Shown here: positions 32,435 through 45,895 of the stretch, piece after piece
Numbering within the stretch: the stretch's first letter is position 1
How the letters are laid out: every line of letters starts with the position of its first letter
From: Orobanche coerulescens
Lineage: Eukaryota; Streptophyta; Magnoliopsida; Lamiales; Orobanchaceae
Length of the DNA: 64,000 bases
NCBI GenBank assembly: GCA_033398695.1
Contig: CM065802.1
Coordinates: 81,950,096-82,014,095 of the forward strand
Direction: 5' to 3'
Position numbers and translations under genes: made by a program
Notes under the pieces: generated by a model
What the model saw: only the letters and a program-made list of their open reading frames with translations
Told to the model about the DNA's origin: nothing
Database searches by the model: none

Positions 32435-32741
32435 TATGCTCTTGATATTGCTGATGTTATTGATATTTTTATAGTTCGGTAATTTTTATTATTTTAGAAT
32501 GATTATTGATATTATTATAAATATTATAAATTCTTAAACATCGAGGAACTTTGATTTATTTATCTTATTATTTAATAAAATTTTAAGTTATTTAATATCT
32601 GAATATTCATTAAATATTTCAAAAAATGTAAGATTATAATTTTGGCCTTTTGACATTACCTTAGTAATTATATTCTACTGGAATACTCTTAAAACTAATA
32701 TTTATTAAGATATGAATAAATATTAATGATGAGATTTGAAG
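32435..32741. other. AT-rich noncoding DNA left of element E
   Basis: No gene or repeat recognised. It is continuous with 51463 onward once E is removed. It ends with TGAAG, the TSD of E. Confidence 0.5.
32737..32741. repeat. Target-site duplication of element E (TGAAG), left copy
   Basis: TGAAG at 32737-32741 and 51458-51462 flanks E. Confidence 0.92.
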
Positions 32742-34139
32742 TGTAACACCCCGAGATATTCAGAGTATATTACAGTGCCGTGGACCCCCCACATGGGACC
32801 CACCAGGCTACAAACAAGAAAACTCCACTCGACTAACCATCCCGGTTAGCGAGGACACACATTTAATTATAAGACATAAAAAGTTACGCCCGGAGCAACC
32901 GGCGAAATGATCATCAACCAACAATGTAACAATTTAAAAGTAGTACAACACGGAGTTGAATTTGAAAAGCCTAAGTACTCATGATACGATCTATCGATTT
33001 ATAAATATAGAAAACAACCAAATCGAAGTGGGACGAAAGAAATAGAAAGACCCAAATGCACATGTCAACGACCACAGCCAACATCCTCGTCTTGTCCGGT
33101 GCCGCTCGTCCAGGATAATCATAACTGAAATCCATAACAAGAATTTCCCCAAAGCGGGTCCCAGAGGGTTAGCAATTACGCTAGTACAAGTAATCAAGGC
33201 AAACCAATCGCTTACACATTCCATAGTACATGCACCAATATCATTTGAAAACCAAAATAAGACATGTCTTTTAGAAACAAACAGTCACAATTAATTTGCC
33301 TAGGACCGGACGAAGCCACGAATCCCACTCGAGGCCTCTAAGGACCCTCCCGAGGCCACATTCATAAAACAAACCAAGCACCACACGTCACCTAGGACCG
33401 GACAAAGCCACGAATCCCACTCGAGGCCTCTAAGGACCCTCCCAGTGGCTAGCGAATCAAACTCATGAATCCGGGACGAAGCCATAGATTCCCTCGAGGC
33501 CGTCGGACCCTCCCGAGGTGAGTAAATCACACACAATATACATTACCATTTCATATTAAGCATAAAGGTTTCCAAGAATTACTTGCCTTGAATATTTTGA
33601 TGACGCAACGAACGGAAAGGATAATCACCGACGAACACTAGGAATCAACGGAACCAAACCTAACGATTCGAAGAACATAATTACAACCAACTCTAGTCGA
33701 ATACGGAAATGGAATACACCCGAAAACCCACCTACGATTCATGTATATTCATACCAAAAATAACAACGAGGGCGGACCACAACCAAACCCTCTCGATTCC
33801 GTAAAAATCCACAAAATATCCATGAATCCGTAGGAAACTAAAGATACTAACAATATTAATCGTATTCATCAAGAATCCACCAACAAAACGGGACTAATCG
33901 GAAGAAAAACCCAAAACCCCCAAATTAATCGAAAATAGGTTTCTAGAGATGTTACCTTCGGAGATTCAAGTACTAAGATCCGTAGAACACGCATTCGATT
34001 GATTGTCCGGGCTTCACGATCAAAAGGAGATGAAGAAAATCAAACACTCAAATGATTTGTGAAGGAAAAACCCTCCCTCAAGCTTACTCTCTCGGTTGAA
34101 GGTGAAGAAAAGGGGAGAAATGGGCTAAAATGCTGAAAA

Positions 34140-34520
34140 AAATGAATTTATAGGGGTTGGTGCTGCCGGACACGGCCCGTGCCGATCGGCACGGTCGTGT
34201 TGCACTGGCAGCCGAGGACTCGACCGTGTCTGCCGCTTGACACGGTCGTGTTGCATACCTGGCGATAGGGACTCGGCCGTGTCTGCTTGACACGGTCGCG
34301 GCGCGAGCCTCCCGGCAGTGACCGTCCGACGGCGACTTCGGCATGACTCGGCCGTGTCTGGAACACGGTCGGGCGTGTCGGCGGTCGGTTCCAGCATTTA
34401 CGGGCGAGTACGCAGCACGGGCCGTGTCGGACGACACGGTCGGTCTGAGACGAAACTTTCGGCGATTCGGACGAGTGCAGCACGGCGTGTCGGACGACAC
34501 GGCCGAGTTCGATCGCGGCA
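34140..34520 (-). promoter_or_regulatory. Element E 3' LTR promoter: GACACGG/CCGTGTC palindromes upstream of TATA
   Basis: The - strand TATAAATT is near 34146-34153. Upstream lie many facing copies of CGACCGTGTC and GACACGGTCG, such as CCGTGTCGGACGACACGG. These take the place that TAGCGNNCGCTA arrays hold in A, B, C and D. Confidence 0.6.
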
Positions 34521-34736
34521 ATGATCGGCCAAAATCAAGCGACCATAACTCTCTCGTCCGGACTCCGCTTGACTCACCGTTTGAACCATTGGAAAGCTAA
34601 CTCGATGTTCTATAATATTGCAAAGATTTATAATTTTTGGAGTCACCAAAAATTAATGGTGATCTAACAAAGTCGAACTCATATGAGGAAAGTTGAAACA
34701 ATGAACAATAACGAGAATACAGTTCAACAATTGACA

Positions 34737-34741
34737 GGAAG
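34737..34741. repeat. Target-site duplication of element C (GGAAG), left copy
   Basis: GGAAG at 34737-34741 and 44358-44362. The uninterrupted site is visible in the E 5' LTR (GACAGGAAGGACATAC near 51360). Confidence 0.95.
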
Positions 34742-37129
34742 TGTAACACCCCCGATATATTCGGAAATATTACAGCGCCGTAAATCCTTTACCTAAGGAT
34801 TTACAAGGCTGAAGAATTGAACAAGTATAAAAGGGTACTGACGAATGGAAATAACGGAATTACAGTACATCAGTTCTGACCAAATACAAAAATAGTACAA
34901 TTGTTCAACAGAACTCAATAATACATCACCAAATTCAAATCATCACAAACGACTTCGTACTCGAGTACTTATTGAAATAACGAATAAACAACAGATAAAT
35001 AAACCCGGTCGGGACATCACTCTACACCCTCGTCATCATACAGTTCCAGTGGTTGTTTCCCCGCTCTCCTGGATCCTGAACACAAACAAAATGTTCACCC
35101 CCGAAGGGGTTAGCACAACGATGCTAGTACAAGTACCAGAGCATATTAATAATATGATATTATTCATATCTCACGGTGAATAATAATAATAACGTAAACG
35201 ACAAAATACCAACGAGTCTTCTCCTACGAGAAACTCAAACATAACATACACAACTGATAATCACAACATGATATCAATACATACACATGGTAATTCCATC
35301 GATCCAGCGTTCACTGCCTAGAACCCACGATGATCCCGTCAGACCAACCCGTGGTGGAAAAACCCGTCCGATGATCCGGTATGCGCTAGCATAGATCCCC
35401 CGATGATCCCGTCGGACCAACACGAGGTGGACATAACGACATACATGCACGACAATATGTATAACAACAATACGTAAAACAATTAAGGTACTTGCCTCGA
35501 TTTGAAGACAATAACAACACTTCCACGGAAATGAACACTCGACGATCGTCCTCCTCAATCAATCACGTAACGAGACCAAACCTAAACAAAATAAATAATA
35601 TAGGATTTATCTCACGTCGTATGGATGTTTAACAATTCGATTCATGGCCAAAAATTCATAAAATACAATCTGCCTGAACTGCTTAGCGCACGCTAAGTAC
35701 TCTGTGTAGCGTGCGTTAAGTCTGCCCGATAGCGAACGCAAACAACAAAGCCTAGCGCACGCTAACGATGCATGGTCAGTACTTCACTGATCAGCCAACT
35801 GACTCGACTGATGGTCTAGCGTACGTTACGTACCAAACGTAGCGCACGCTTACTAGTACTCGATAGCGCACGTTAAACTGCATATCATAGCGTGCGCTAT
35901 CTCTGCATGGCAGTTTACTACTGAGCAGTAAACTGTTCTTGCCATGTACGAAACAATGAAATCCTTCGTGATAATTCATGTTACTTCCATGAATACCAAG
36001 TTCTTACTCTTATGAATGATCTCCAGGATGATATCAACTTCAAGATCCAAATATACGTATAATCATCATGACACCATAATCCATCTTGATTACAATTCTC
36101 ATGCAAAGTTGGTGATCTCCGGTTGATGTATTAGATGCTACTATCATTATACATATTCAGACTTCATCTTGAGGTGAACTAACAATTCCGACTTATACGA
36201 AAGAATATTTCCTAAGATGATTCTTCCTTTAAGTTCTTATAACATCTTTTCCAAATCATGATCACAAAGATAACATAAATCATACGGATTGTTAACTTCC
36301 GAATATTTCTCTCATCATTTGAAGTACTAGGATTCCAACTTCAAGGTTCTAACAATAATAACGTAATTGTAGACATCCCAATCTTCTAAACATGATGTTG
36401 TTGAAATAATTCACTAATGAAATTCAATACCTCGTTAACATGATCATCATATCCATTGGAAATCCAAATCTAAGACTGGTGATAGGTTGAACATACCTTA
36501 ATATGCCGAAATCACTGAACCACAAGGTGTAATCCGACTCCGGTTGGTTATGTGCCCCTCCAAGGTGTTACTTCTCTTCAATGATCACTCACAAGTGATA
36601 CTCAATCATTCAATGATCACTCATACATGTTCTAAGTGTTTAGAAGGGATATTAATGCTCTCTGGACTCTCAAAGATGAAGTATAGACGAAGGAAATGAA
36701 AGCCCAAGCGGTTGTTGTCCCATTTATAATATTCTGCATTATTGACAAGTTAGCGCACGCTACTAAGCATCCCTTAGCGTGCGCTAATAATGGTTGACTT
36801 CAGAATTTGTCCGGGTGCGTCAGCGGGAATCTTATCCGGACCCATGTCCCGCTGGCGCATGAGCTAGCTGTCTCGCTCAATAATTGAGTCCTTAGCGCAC
36901 GTTACTCATACCTGCATAGCGTGCGCTAATAATGGCCCGATAGCGCGCGTTAAGATACATTCTTAGCGTGCGCTACCACGAGGTTGCTTGAACAATTTTG
37001 CATGTTTCTATACTTATATACAATGATATCAATGCACGAAATATCATACTCCAATAATCAAAATCACCAATCCGAATAATACAGGGTTGAATACAGATGA
37101 AATACAACGTAATAAATCCGGATATTACA
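34742..37129 (-). repeat. Element C 3' LTR
   Basis: 2388 bp. Palindromes start at 35684, 35707, 35730, 35753 and 35817, 35840, 35864, 35888 (23-24 bp steps). A further group lies upstream of the TATA (36722-36728, - strand) near 36750-36980. Confidence 0.94.
35684..35899. promoter_or_regulatory. Phased palindrome quartets in LTR C
   Basis: Two quartets in the same order and spacing as B (5923-6138), followed by the same CAGTTTACT hairpin at about 35909-35933. Confidence 0.75.
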
Positions 37130-37150
37130 TACTCTCCTACTAAAAAGGAG
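37130..37150 (-). other. Element C polypurine tract
   Basis: Same sequence as the B tract; directly beside the 3' LTR end. Confidence 0.75.
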
Positions 37151-37164
37151 TTTCGTCCCGAAAC

Positions 37165-38500
37165 TCAAGACGAAAATAACTCGGCATATCTGGACTTCAT
37201 ATCAGCTTCCGTTTCCCAGGTGGCTTCTTCCATTCCATGACGTGACCACTGAACTTTGACCAAAACGATTGACTTGTTCCTCAGTTGCTTAACTCGACTC
37301 TCGAGTATCTTGACTGGTCTTTCTTCAAACGTCCCATCCTGTTCGACTTCGATCTCGCCGAAATCGATGATATGGTAGGATCTGGTATATATCTCCATGG
37401 CCGGGATACGTGGAACACGTTATGAACATGGCACAATGACGGCGGTAATGCTAATCAGTATGCCAACTCCCAACTCTCTCGAGGATCTCAAATGGTCCGA
37501 TATATCTCGGACTCGGCTTTCCTTTCCTACCAAACGAAAGATTCCCGGGTAGGAGAAACCTTCAAAAGTATGTGATTTCGATCGAACTCCAATGGCGCGG
37601 CGTGCGTCCGCATAGGATTCTGGCGACTGCAGGCGACCTTTCACGAATCAAGGCTATCTTCTCTCGAGTGCTTTCGATCAACTCTGGTTACTGTTAGATC
37701 AAGTCCGATGAATCGTCCCAACATAAGGGCGATCTGCATCTCCTTCCGTATAATGCCTCAAACGGTGCCATCTTATTGGAAGCATGCCAACTATTGTTGT
37801 AAGTAAATTCAATCAAAGGTAGATGAACTTCCAAATCGTTTGACCAATCTAAGGCACGTGCCCTTAGCATATCTTCCACCGTTTGTATAGTTCTCTCAGT
37901 TATGCAGCCGATGTGGGTGATAAGTCGCATCAAGTTCAATTCGATCCCCAAGGCCTTATGAATCGCTTTCCAAAAGTGAGACACAAAAGCGACCGTCTCG
38001 ATCGAAACAATGGTTTTCGGCGTACCATGCAATCGAACTATCTCGAAATAAAGACTCGTGCCAACCTCTCTGGTCCCCACGTATCCTTAATGCCTAGAAA
38101 ATGAGCCGATTTGGTTAAACGATCAACTATCACCCAAATCATGTTCATTCTGTCACAGTTTTCGGCATATTAGTGATAAAGTCCATTGATATGTCCTCCC
38201 ACTTCCATTCGGGAATCGGGAGCGGCTTCAACATTCCAAAGAGCCGTTGATGCTCGATCTTAACCTGGCGACAAGTCAAGCATTTGAAACATAGTCCGCT
38301 ACGTCTTGCTTCATGTTGCCCCACCGAATTGCTTCAAGTCCTTATACATTTCTTGGTGCCGGGTGGATAGAATAGGGCGAACTATGAGCTTCCTTCATAA
38401 TCGTCTGTTTGAACATCAACATCGGGAACGCAGAGTCGGTTACGAAATCTCAAAACTCCATCGTCATGAATTATGAATCAGGGCCTTTCCTTTGATCACT
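37165..38500 (-). CDS. pol: Element C pol, integrase and chromodomain-like tail (frame-disrupted)
   Basis: The tail 37165-37398 contains [16 protein letters not shown] and is intact. Linker and core parts are readable in several frames: [18 protein letters not shown] (37694-38080), [13 protein letters not shown], and the zinc region near 38270-38400. The HPQTDGQSE segment is corrupted at 37905-37935, at the same codons as in B and E. Relative to B many single bases are missing at CAG/CTG positions (for example 37585-37640). I think these are more likely assembly errors than true decay, because the LTRs look young. Confidence 0.85.
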
Positions 38501-40281
38501 TCATCATGTAACCGAACCATCGAGGATCATCTACCTGTCTAGATTTGATTTCTTCGGTTGAAGATGAAGTTATCTCCATCACGCACAGTTGTCCTTGGAC
38601 TCTTTGTAACCATACCTCAATTCCTTCACGAATCATCTCTCGTTGAAGGCTAAGTTGGGATGTCGGCGTCTCGGCATCTGAATAGAGACAGCTTGCGGCT
38701 AAGTGCATCGGCCACTACATTCGCTTTGCCTGGATGATATAAAATCTCCAAGTCATAGTCCTTAATCAGTTCCAACCATCTTCTTTGCCGCATATTCAAC
38801 TCTTTCTGACTAAATATGTACTTGAGACTCTTATGATCCGTAAAGATTTGACAGTGAGTCCCGTACAGATAATGCCTCCAGATCTTCAAGGCAAAAACCA
38901 CTGCTGCTAGCTCCAAATCATGTGTCGGGTAATTCACTTCATAAGGTTTCAGTTGTCGCGACGCATAAGCGATCACCTTATCATTCTGCATCAACACGCA
39001 CCCAAGTCCTTGGTTCGAAGCATCACTGTAAACTATGAATCCTTCAGTTCCCTGCGGAAGTGATAGAATCGGTGCCGTCGTCAATCTCTTCTTTAACTCA
39101 TCAAAACTAGTCTAACACGACTCGTTCCACTCAAACTTTTGAGTTTTCTGCAGAAGTCGAGTAAGTGGGCGGGAAATTTTAGAAAACCCTTCCACGAATC
39201 GACGATAATATCAAGCAAGTCCTAAGAAGCTTCGGACCTCTTTCACATTCTTTGGAGGCTTCCAATCTAATATTGCTTCGATCTTCTGAGGATCCACTCG
39301 GACTCCTCTAGCTGACACCACATGGCCGAGGAACATTACTTCCTTTAGCCAAAATTCACACTTAGAAAGTTTGGCGTACAATTGCTCGTTTCTCAAAAGC
39401 TCCAATACTATCCGCAAATGCTGCGCATGTTCTTCCGGACTCTTAGAATACACCAGGATGTCATCAATAAATACGACCACAAATTTGTCCAAAAATTCAA
39501 TGAACACACGGTTCATCAACTGCATAAATACAGCAGGTGCGTTAGTGAGTCCAAACGGCATCACTACAAACTCATAATGCCCGTAGCGAGTTCTGAACGC
39601 TGATTTCGGAACATCAGACTCCTTAATCCTCAGTTGATGGTATCCTGATCTCAGATCGATTTTAGAAAATACTGTTTCCCCTTGTAGCTGGTCAAACAGA
39701 TCATCAATCCGTGGCAACGGATACTTGTTCTTAATCGTCATCTTGTTCAGCTCTCGATAGTCAATACACAGTCGGAGCGATCCATCCTTCTTTCGGACAA
39801 AAAGAACTGGCGCTCCCCAGTGTGAAACGCTTGGCTGAATATAGCCCTTGTCCAGTAACTCCTCCAGCTGCTTCTTCAGTTCGTACATCTCAGTAGGTGC
39901 CATACGATACGGCGCCTTAGAAATTGGTGTCGCTCCAGGTTCCAATTCAATAGTAAATTCTACATCCCTTCGTGGAGGTAGCCCAGGTAATTCATCAGGA
40001 AATACATCTGGAAATTCGTTCACAACCGGAATAGATGAAAGTTCCACCATTTCTTCTTCTTTCTTCATTGCGTAACACCAGTACCCGGTACAGCCTTGTT
40101 TCAACAATTTGACAGCTTTCATCGCCTTGATCAACTTTCCTGAGCTTCCCGGTTTCCATCCCTCAAACAGAATCTCGGAACCATCGTCAGCGACCAGCGA
40201 GATATTCCTCCTTCGGTAGTTTACAATTGCTCCGTACCGATTAAGCCAATCGTCTCCGAGTATCAGGTCATCTCCTTGCAT
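38500..40281 (-). CDS. pol: Element C pol, protease end, reverse transcriptase and RNase H
   Basis: A 356-codon frame (39211-40281) carries [20 protein letters not shown] (protease C-terminal half), the RT blocks [27 protein letters not shown], catalytic [13 protein letters not shown] and FLGLA. A further frame (38650-39084) carries RNase H ([40 protein letters not shown]). They are separated near 39100-39210 by an in-frame stop and a shift. 38496-38708 links to the integrase zinc domain. Confidence 0.92.
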
Positions 40282-41775
40282 CTATATCACGATCAGGTTT
40301 GAGAGCCACTCTCTGCCTCCAAATGATACAGGGAAATTTCTAGTTTCTAAATTTCCGACAATCCTCTCTCCACTCGGTAAACCAACAACATAAGGTTCAC
40401 AAGCATGAAAACCGGAAATATTCAAACGATTTACACAAGACAAAGATATGAAAGAATGTGTAGCTCCTGTATCGAATAAAACGCTAACTGGCTGGGAAAG
40501 GATGCGGGCCAGATTGCACGATGCGGCAATGACATCACGATCGTCTGTCCTCCTCATCTCGTACAGACGTGGGGGAGCAGATCCGGCACTCGATGTCCCC
40601 TTTCGGTCCCATTGTCCTCTGCCTCGCCGCGGCCAAAATTGAGGCATCCGAACACTTTCTTTGCGTCGTGGAATCTTGGCCTCCTTCGGGTAGCTATGGT
40701 GTACGGGCTCTAAAGACTTTGCAGCCTCTTCACAAAACACCGCCCGATGTCCCTCTCGTCCCATCAAAAACAAGTCACACGGCGGGAAGGGGCAATTCCG
40801 TCGATAGTGCCGTCTGGCGCGCATTAAAGCATTTCTGGTAACATCGGTAATAGTTGATGTCGCTCGAAGTTCTTTCCGCTCCTAGTAGTGCGGAGGTTTC
40901 CTGAAAGAGTGAAAGGATGACTGGGCCTTACGGGCCCCACTGTTCTTGTGCTCTGTAAAAGTACCAGAGACTTTCTGTTTCTTGGTTTCCGCAAATTTCT
41001 CCATGGCTGCTTCCTTGATCTCATATGCCAACGCCTTATCCTGGTATTGGCGGAGTGTGGTACATTCGAATCCGGACATGTACCTCTGGACTTCTGGTTT
41101 CATTCTCATATCGAAATGAATCATCATTTCTGCATCTGTTCTGACCAGATGTCGAACAAATGCCAGTTGCTGGTTAAACGTCTTGATCGCCTGGGATACT
41201 GGCACATCGGAAAGGCCGAGCGGAGAAAAACTCCCGAACTTTGTCTTCACTCACTGGTCGAGGGCAATATTGATCTTCCATCCTCAATCTAAACTCTGTC
41301 AATCGGCATCATGGTCTACAGCCGGATGGCTTCCCACCATTCGGACGCTTCCCCTATCGAGAAAATATTGAGCGATAGAGGCTCTCGGTCGTGCAGGCGA
41401 TTGATTAGGCAAAGATTTTCTCCGGCTCCTTTAACCAATGATCCCGGTGGGAGTCTCGAAATACCATCGAATTTGGGTGGTTGCATCTTCGCCACTTCTT
41501 GCGGCCAGGTCACCTCGATTTCCCATATCTGGGATCCCTTGTTGTCTCTCTCCTGCCGTAGTCCCACCGCCACTTGCATTCGGTCCACGACAGGCGGCCC
41601 AGTCATCTGGTTCACCACTTGACGAAGGATCTCTGCACAATGAGATCTGGTTCATTATTAATAGATTCTTTGCGGCTCGCCGAGCTATGGTAACTTTGGT
41701 TAGAAGGCGACGCCTCCCTTCGGCATTTCTTCGTCGCGTCCACGACCGCGACCACGTCACGTCGCCTCTCAACAT
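40282..41775 (-). pseudogene. gag: Element C gag and protease N-terminal part (frame-disrupted)
   Basis: The Arg/Gly-rich leader lies near 41775-41700. Capsid parts are at 41316-41618 (MVNQMTGPPVVDRMQVAVG) and 40882-41250 (SQAIKTFNQQLAFVRHLV; LRQYQDKALAYEIKEAAMEK). The protease active site [15 protein letters not shown] lies in the frame 40282-40824. The zinc-knuckle segment near 40760-40850 is scrambled by small indels. Confidence 0.82.
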
Positions 41776-41989
41776 ACGTAAGCATAAATACTCAATATAC
41801 AGGAAACAACATCGTTCTAATATTCGAGTATAAAGAGATACAATATGTAAAGAACGAGATAGAGTTTAGGAACTTACAACCACCTTCGCATGAAGACGTG
41901 GCGGTGCGGTGATGTCATTCACGGCCGGTTACCCCAAAGACATAAATGACCCCTATTTTAACCCAACGGCCAAGATATCCATAATCTTA

Positions 41990-42002
41990 GATCCGATACC
42001 AT
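41990..42002 (-). other. Element C primer-binding site (altered)
   Basis: The complement reads TGGTATCGGATC, compared with TGGTATCAGAGC in B. The adjacent LTR end reads ACGTAACACC instead of CTGTAACACC. Both changes fall on CTG/CAG. Confidence 0.7.
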
Positions 42003-42006
42003 ATTA

Positions 42007-44357
42007 CGTAACACCCCGATATATTCGGAATATTACTGTGTAAATCCTTTACCTAAGGATTTACAAGGTGAAAGAATTGAACAAGTATAAAAGTGTACCG
42101 AATGGAAATAACGGAATTACAGTACATCAGTTCTGACCAAATACAGAAATAGTATAATTGTTCAACAGAACTCAATAATACATCACCAAATTCAAATCAT
42201 CACAAACGACTTCGTACTCGAGTACTTATTGAAATAACGAATAAACAACAGATAAATAAACCCGGTCGGGACATCACTCTGCACCCTCGTCATCATACAG
42301 TTCCAGTGGTTGTTTCCCCGCTCTCCTGGATCCTGAACACAAACAAAATGTTCACCCCCGAAGGGGTTAGCACAACGATGCTAGTACAAGTACCAGAGCA
42401 TATTATTCATATCTCACGGTGAATAATAATAATAACGTAAACGACAAAATACGAACGAGTCTTCTCCTACGAGAAACTCAAACATAACATACACAACTGA
42501 TAATCACAACATGATATCAATACATACACATGGTAATTCCATCGATCCAGCGTTCACTGCCTAGAACCCACGATGATCCCGTCAGACCAACCCGTGGTGT
42601 AAAAACCCGTCCGATGATCCAGCGCACGCTAGCATAGATCCCCCGATGATCCCGTCGGACCAACACGAGGTGGACATAATGACATACATGCACGACAATA
42701 TGTATAACAACAATACGTAAAACAATTAAGGTACTTGCCTCGATTTGAAGACAATAACAACACTTCCACGGAAATGAACACTCGACGATCGTCCTCCTCA
42801 ATCAATCACGTAACGAGACCAAACCTTAACAAAAGAAATAATATAGGATTTATCTCACGTCGTATGGATGTTTAACAATTCGATTCATGGCCAAAAATTC
42901 ATAAAATACAATCTGCCTGAACTGCTTAGCGCACGCTAAGTACTCTAAGTCTGCCCGATAGCGCACGCAAACAACAAAGCCTAGCGCACGCTAACGATGC
43001 ATGGTCAGTACTTCACTGATCAGCCAACTGACTCGACTGATGGTCTAGCGTACGTTACGTACCAAACGTAGCGCACGCTTACTAGTACTCGATAGCGCAC
43101 GTTAAACTGCATATCATAGCGTGCGCTATCTCTGCATGGCAGTTTACTGCTGAGCAATAAACTGTTCTTGCCATGTACGAAACAATGAAATCCTTCGTGA
43201 TAATTCATGTTACTTCCATGAATACCAAGTTCTTACTCTTATGAATGATCTCCAGGATGATATCAACTTCAAGATGCAAATATACGTATAATCATCATGA
43301 CACCATAATCCATCTTGATTACAATTCTCATGCAAAGTTGGTGATCTCCGGTTGATGTATTAGATGCTACTATCATTATACATATTCAGACTTCATCTTG
43401 AGGTGAACTAACAATTCCGACTTATACGAAAGAATATTTCCTAAGATGATTCTTCCTTTAAGTTCTTATAACATCTTTTCCAAATCATGATCACAAAGAT
43501 AACATAAATCATACGGATTGTTAACTTCCGAATATTTCTCTCATCATTTGAAGTACTAGGATTCCAACTTCAAGGTTCCAACAATAATAACGTAATTGTA
43601 GACATCCCAATCTTCTAAACATGATGTTGTTGAAATAATTCACTAATGAAATTCAATACCTCGTTAACATGATCATCATATCCATTGGAAATCCAAATCT
43701 AAGGTGGTGATAGGTTGAACATACCTTAATATGCCGAAATCACTGAACCACAAGGTGTAATCCGACTCCGGTTGGTTATGTGCCCCTCCAAGGTGTTACT
43801 TCTCTTCAATGATCACTCACAAGTGATACTCAATCATTCAATGATCACTCATACATGTTCTAAGTGTTTAGAAGGGAGATTAATGCTCTCTGGACTCTCA
43901 AAGATGAAGTATAGACGAAGGAAATGAAATCCCAAGCGGTTGTTGTCCCATTTATAATATTCTGCATTATTGACAAGTTAGCGCACGCTACTAAGCATCC
44001 CTTAGCGTGCGCTAATAATGGTTGACTTCAGAATTTGTCCGGGTGCGTCAGCGGAAATCTTATCCGGACCCATGTCCCGCTGGCGCATGAGCTAGCTGTC
44101 TCGCTCAATAATTGAGTCCTTAGCGCACGTTACTCATACCTGCATAGCGTGCGCTAATAATGGCCCGATAGCGCGCGTTAAGATACATTCTTAGCGTGCG
44201 CTATCACGAGGTTGCTTGAACAATTTTGCATGTTTCTATACTTATATACAATGATATCAATGCACGAAATATCATACTCCAATAATCAAAATCACCAATC
44301 CGAATAATACAGGGTTGAATACAGATGAAATACAACGTAATAAATCCGGATATTACA
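42007..44357 (-). repeat. Element C 5' LTR
   Basis: About 2350 bp; close to the 3' LTR. It lacks one palindrome of the first quartet (near 42945, where CTCTAAGTCTG joins) and some small segments. TATA is at 43950-43956. Confidence 0.93.
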
Positions 44358-44451
44358 GGAAGGACATACTGAAAGATACACGAGGGTCACTATGACCGAG
44401 AAATATACCAAAAATGAAAATACAAGGGAAAGAAAAATACCGGATATTACA
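44358..44451 (-). repeat. Element E 3' LTR, second part
   Basis: After the GGAAG duplication the LTR of E resumes (GACATACTGAAAGATACACG) and ends GGATATTACA. It is identical to 51363-51457 as far as read. Confidence 0.92.
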
Positions 44452-44470
44452 TTATACCCCTCTAAAAATA
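44452..44470 (-). other. Element E polypurine tract
   Basis: The + strand TTATACCCCTCTAAAAATA lies beside the 3' LTR; its complement is the purine-rich primer for plus-strand synthesis. Confidence 0.65.
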
Positions 44471-44486
44471 AGTTTCGTCCCGAAAC

Positions 44487-45895
44487 TTAAGAAACAAACA
44501 ACTCAGGGTACCTAGCACGCATGCTATCCTCGGTTTCCCAAGTTGCCTCCTCGACACCGTGTCTCGACCACTGCACTTTGACCAAAGGGATGGTCTTATG
44601 CCTCAGTCGTTTCTCACGATGCTCCAAAATCTTCAAAGGACGCTCCTCGAAAATAATATCTTCAGCAATATCAATCTCGCCATAATCGATGACGTGACTA
44701 GGATCCGGAACATATTTCCTCAGCTGGGAAACATGAAAAACGCTATGAACATGACTCAAGGCCGGAGGTAACGCCAAACGGTATGCTAACCCACCGACTC
44801 GCTCGAGAATCTCGAAGGGTCCAATAAATCTCGGACTCAACTTCCCCTTCTTCCCGAAACGGAAAACTCCTCTCGTCGGCGACACCTTGACAAAGCGTGG
44901 TCTCCCACCTCAAATTCTAAAGGTCTCGACGGACATGCATATGACACAGCCGACTCGGGCCGTCAACATCCGTTCTCGAATTAATTCTATCTTCCGCCTC
45001 GTCTCTAAAACGACATCCGGCTCGGTCCCGACTAAATCGGACGCCTCATTCCAACAAATCGGTGACCGACATCGCCGCCCATAAAGTGCCTCATACGGTG
45101 CCATCCGAATCGACGCGTGCCAACTATTGTTGTACGTGAATTCGATCAATGGCAAATGCTCCTCGATCATTGCTCCAATCGAGAGCGCACGCCGCAACAT
45201 ATCCTCGAACGTCTGGATAGTGCGTTACATTTATCCCATCGGCGAGGATGGAAAGAGGTACTCAAATGCAAACGGGTACCCAACTCCTTATGCACCGCTT
45301 GCCAAAAGTGCCATACGAAACGGCCATCACGATCCGAAACGATAGACTTCGGAGTACCGTGAAGCCTCATAATCTGTGCGACAAATATACGGGCCAACTT
45401 CTCCGGGCCCCAAGTGTCCTTGATGCCCAGAAAATATGCCGACTTGGTCAGACGATCAATAATCACCCAAACCATATTCATGCCTGATATCGATCTCGGC
45501 AAACTCGTAATGAAATCCATCGATATATCTTCCCATTTCCATTAGGAGCGAAGTAGCGCAATAACCAGTAGTCGCGATGCTCGATTTTGACCTGCTGGCA
45601 AGTCAAACATCTCGCCACAAACTGTGCGACTTCCTCCTTCATATCATTCCACCAGAAGTTCATCCTCAGGTCCTTGTACATCTTACTCGAGCCAGGATGA
45701 ACGGAATAGGGTGTGGAATGGGCCTCACGCAAAATACCCTGTCGCAACCCTGGATCGTTCGGCACACAAAGCCGACTCTGGAATCTCAAAACACCATCCT
45801 CGTGAATCACAAACCCAGGAGACTTTCCTTTAAGAACGTTCTCTCCTTCGGAGCCAACAAACATCAACATCTGAATTTGACCTTCAAAATTCATA
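44487..45895 (-). CDS. pol: Element E pol, integrase with chromodomain-like tail (frame-disrupted)
   Basis: The C-terminal frame 44487-44885 ([51 protein letters not shown]) is open. The core lies at 44910-45520 with [10 protein letters not shown] (first Asp), [14 protein letters not shown] (second Asp) and a damaged segment at 45215-45250, where the catalytic Glu region should be. The zinc-binding N-terminal domain is at 45478-45894 ([29 protein letters not shown]). Confidence 0.88.

Larger units (their letters stand above)
32742..34741 (-). repeat. Element E 3' LTR, first part (split by C)
   Basis: Starts TGTAACACCCCGAG; matches 49367 onward. It continues at 44363 after element C. An imperfect tandem duplication starts at 33299 and 33391 (period 92; 96 in the 5' LTR). 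Confidence 0.94.
34742..44357 (-). mobile_element. Element C: Ty3/Gypsy LTR retrotransposon nested in the 3' LTR of E
   Basis: 9616 bp. 3' LTR 34742-37129, PPT 37130-37150, gag-pol 37165-41775, PBS about 41990-42002, 5' LTR about 42007-44357. It is the same family as B (near-identical RT and LTR ends). Perfect GGAAG TSD. Confidence 0.96.

Noticed and set aside
34084..34521. Several overlapping 100-145 codon ORFs in the E LTRs (also 50703-51294)
   Set aside because: GC-rich palindromic U3 sequence lacks stops in several frames; frames are not conserved between the two LTRs.
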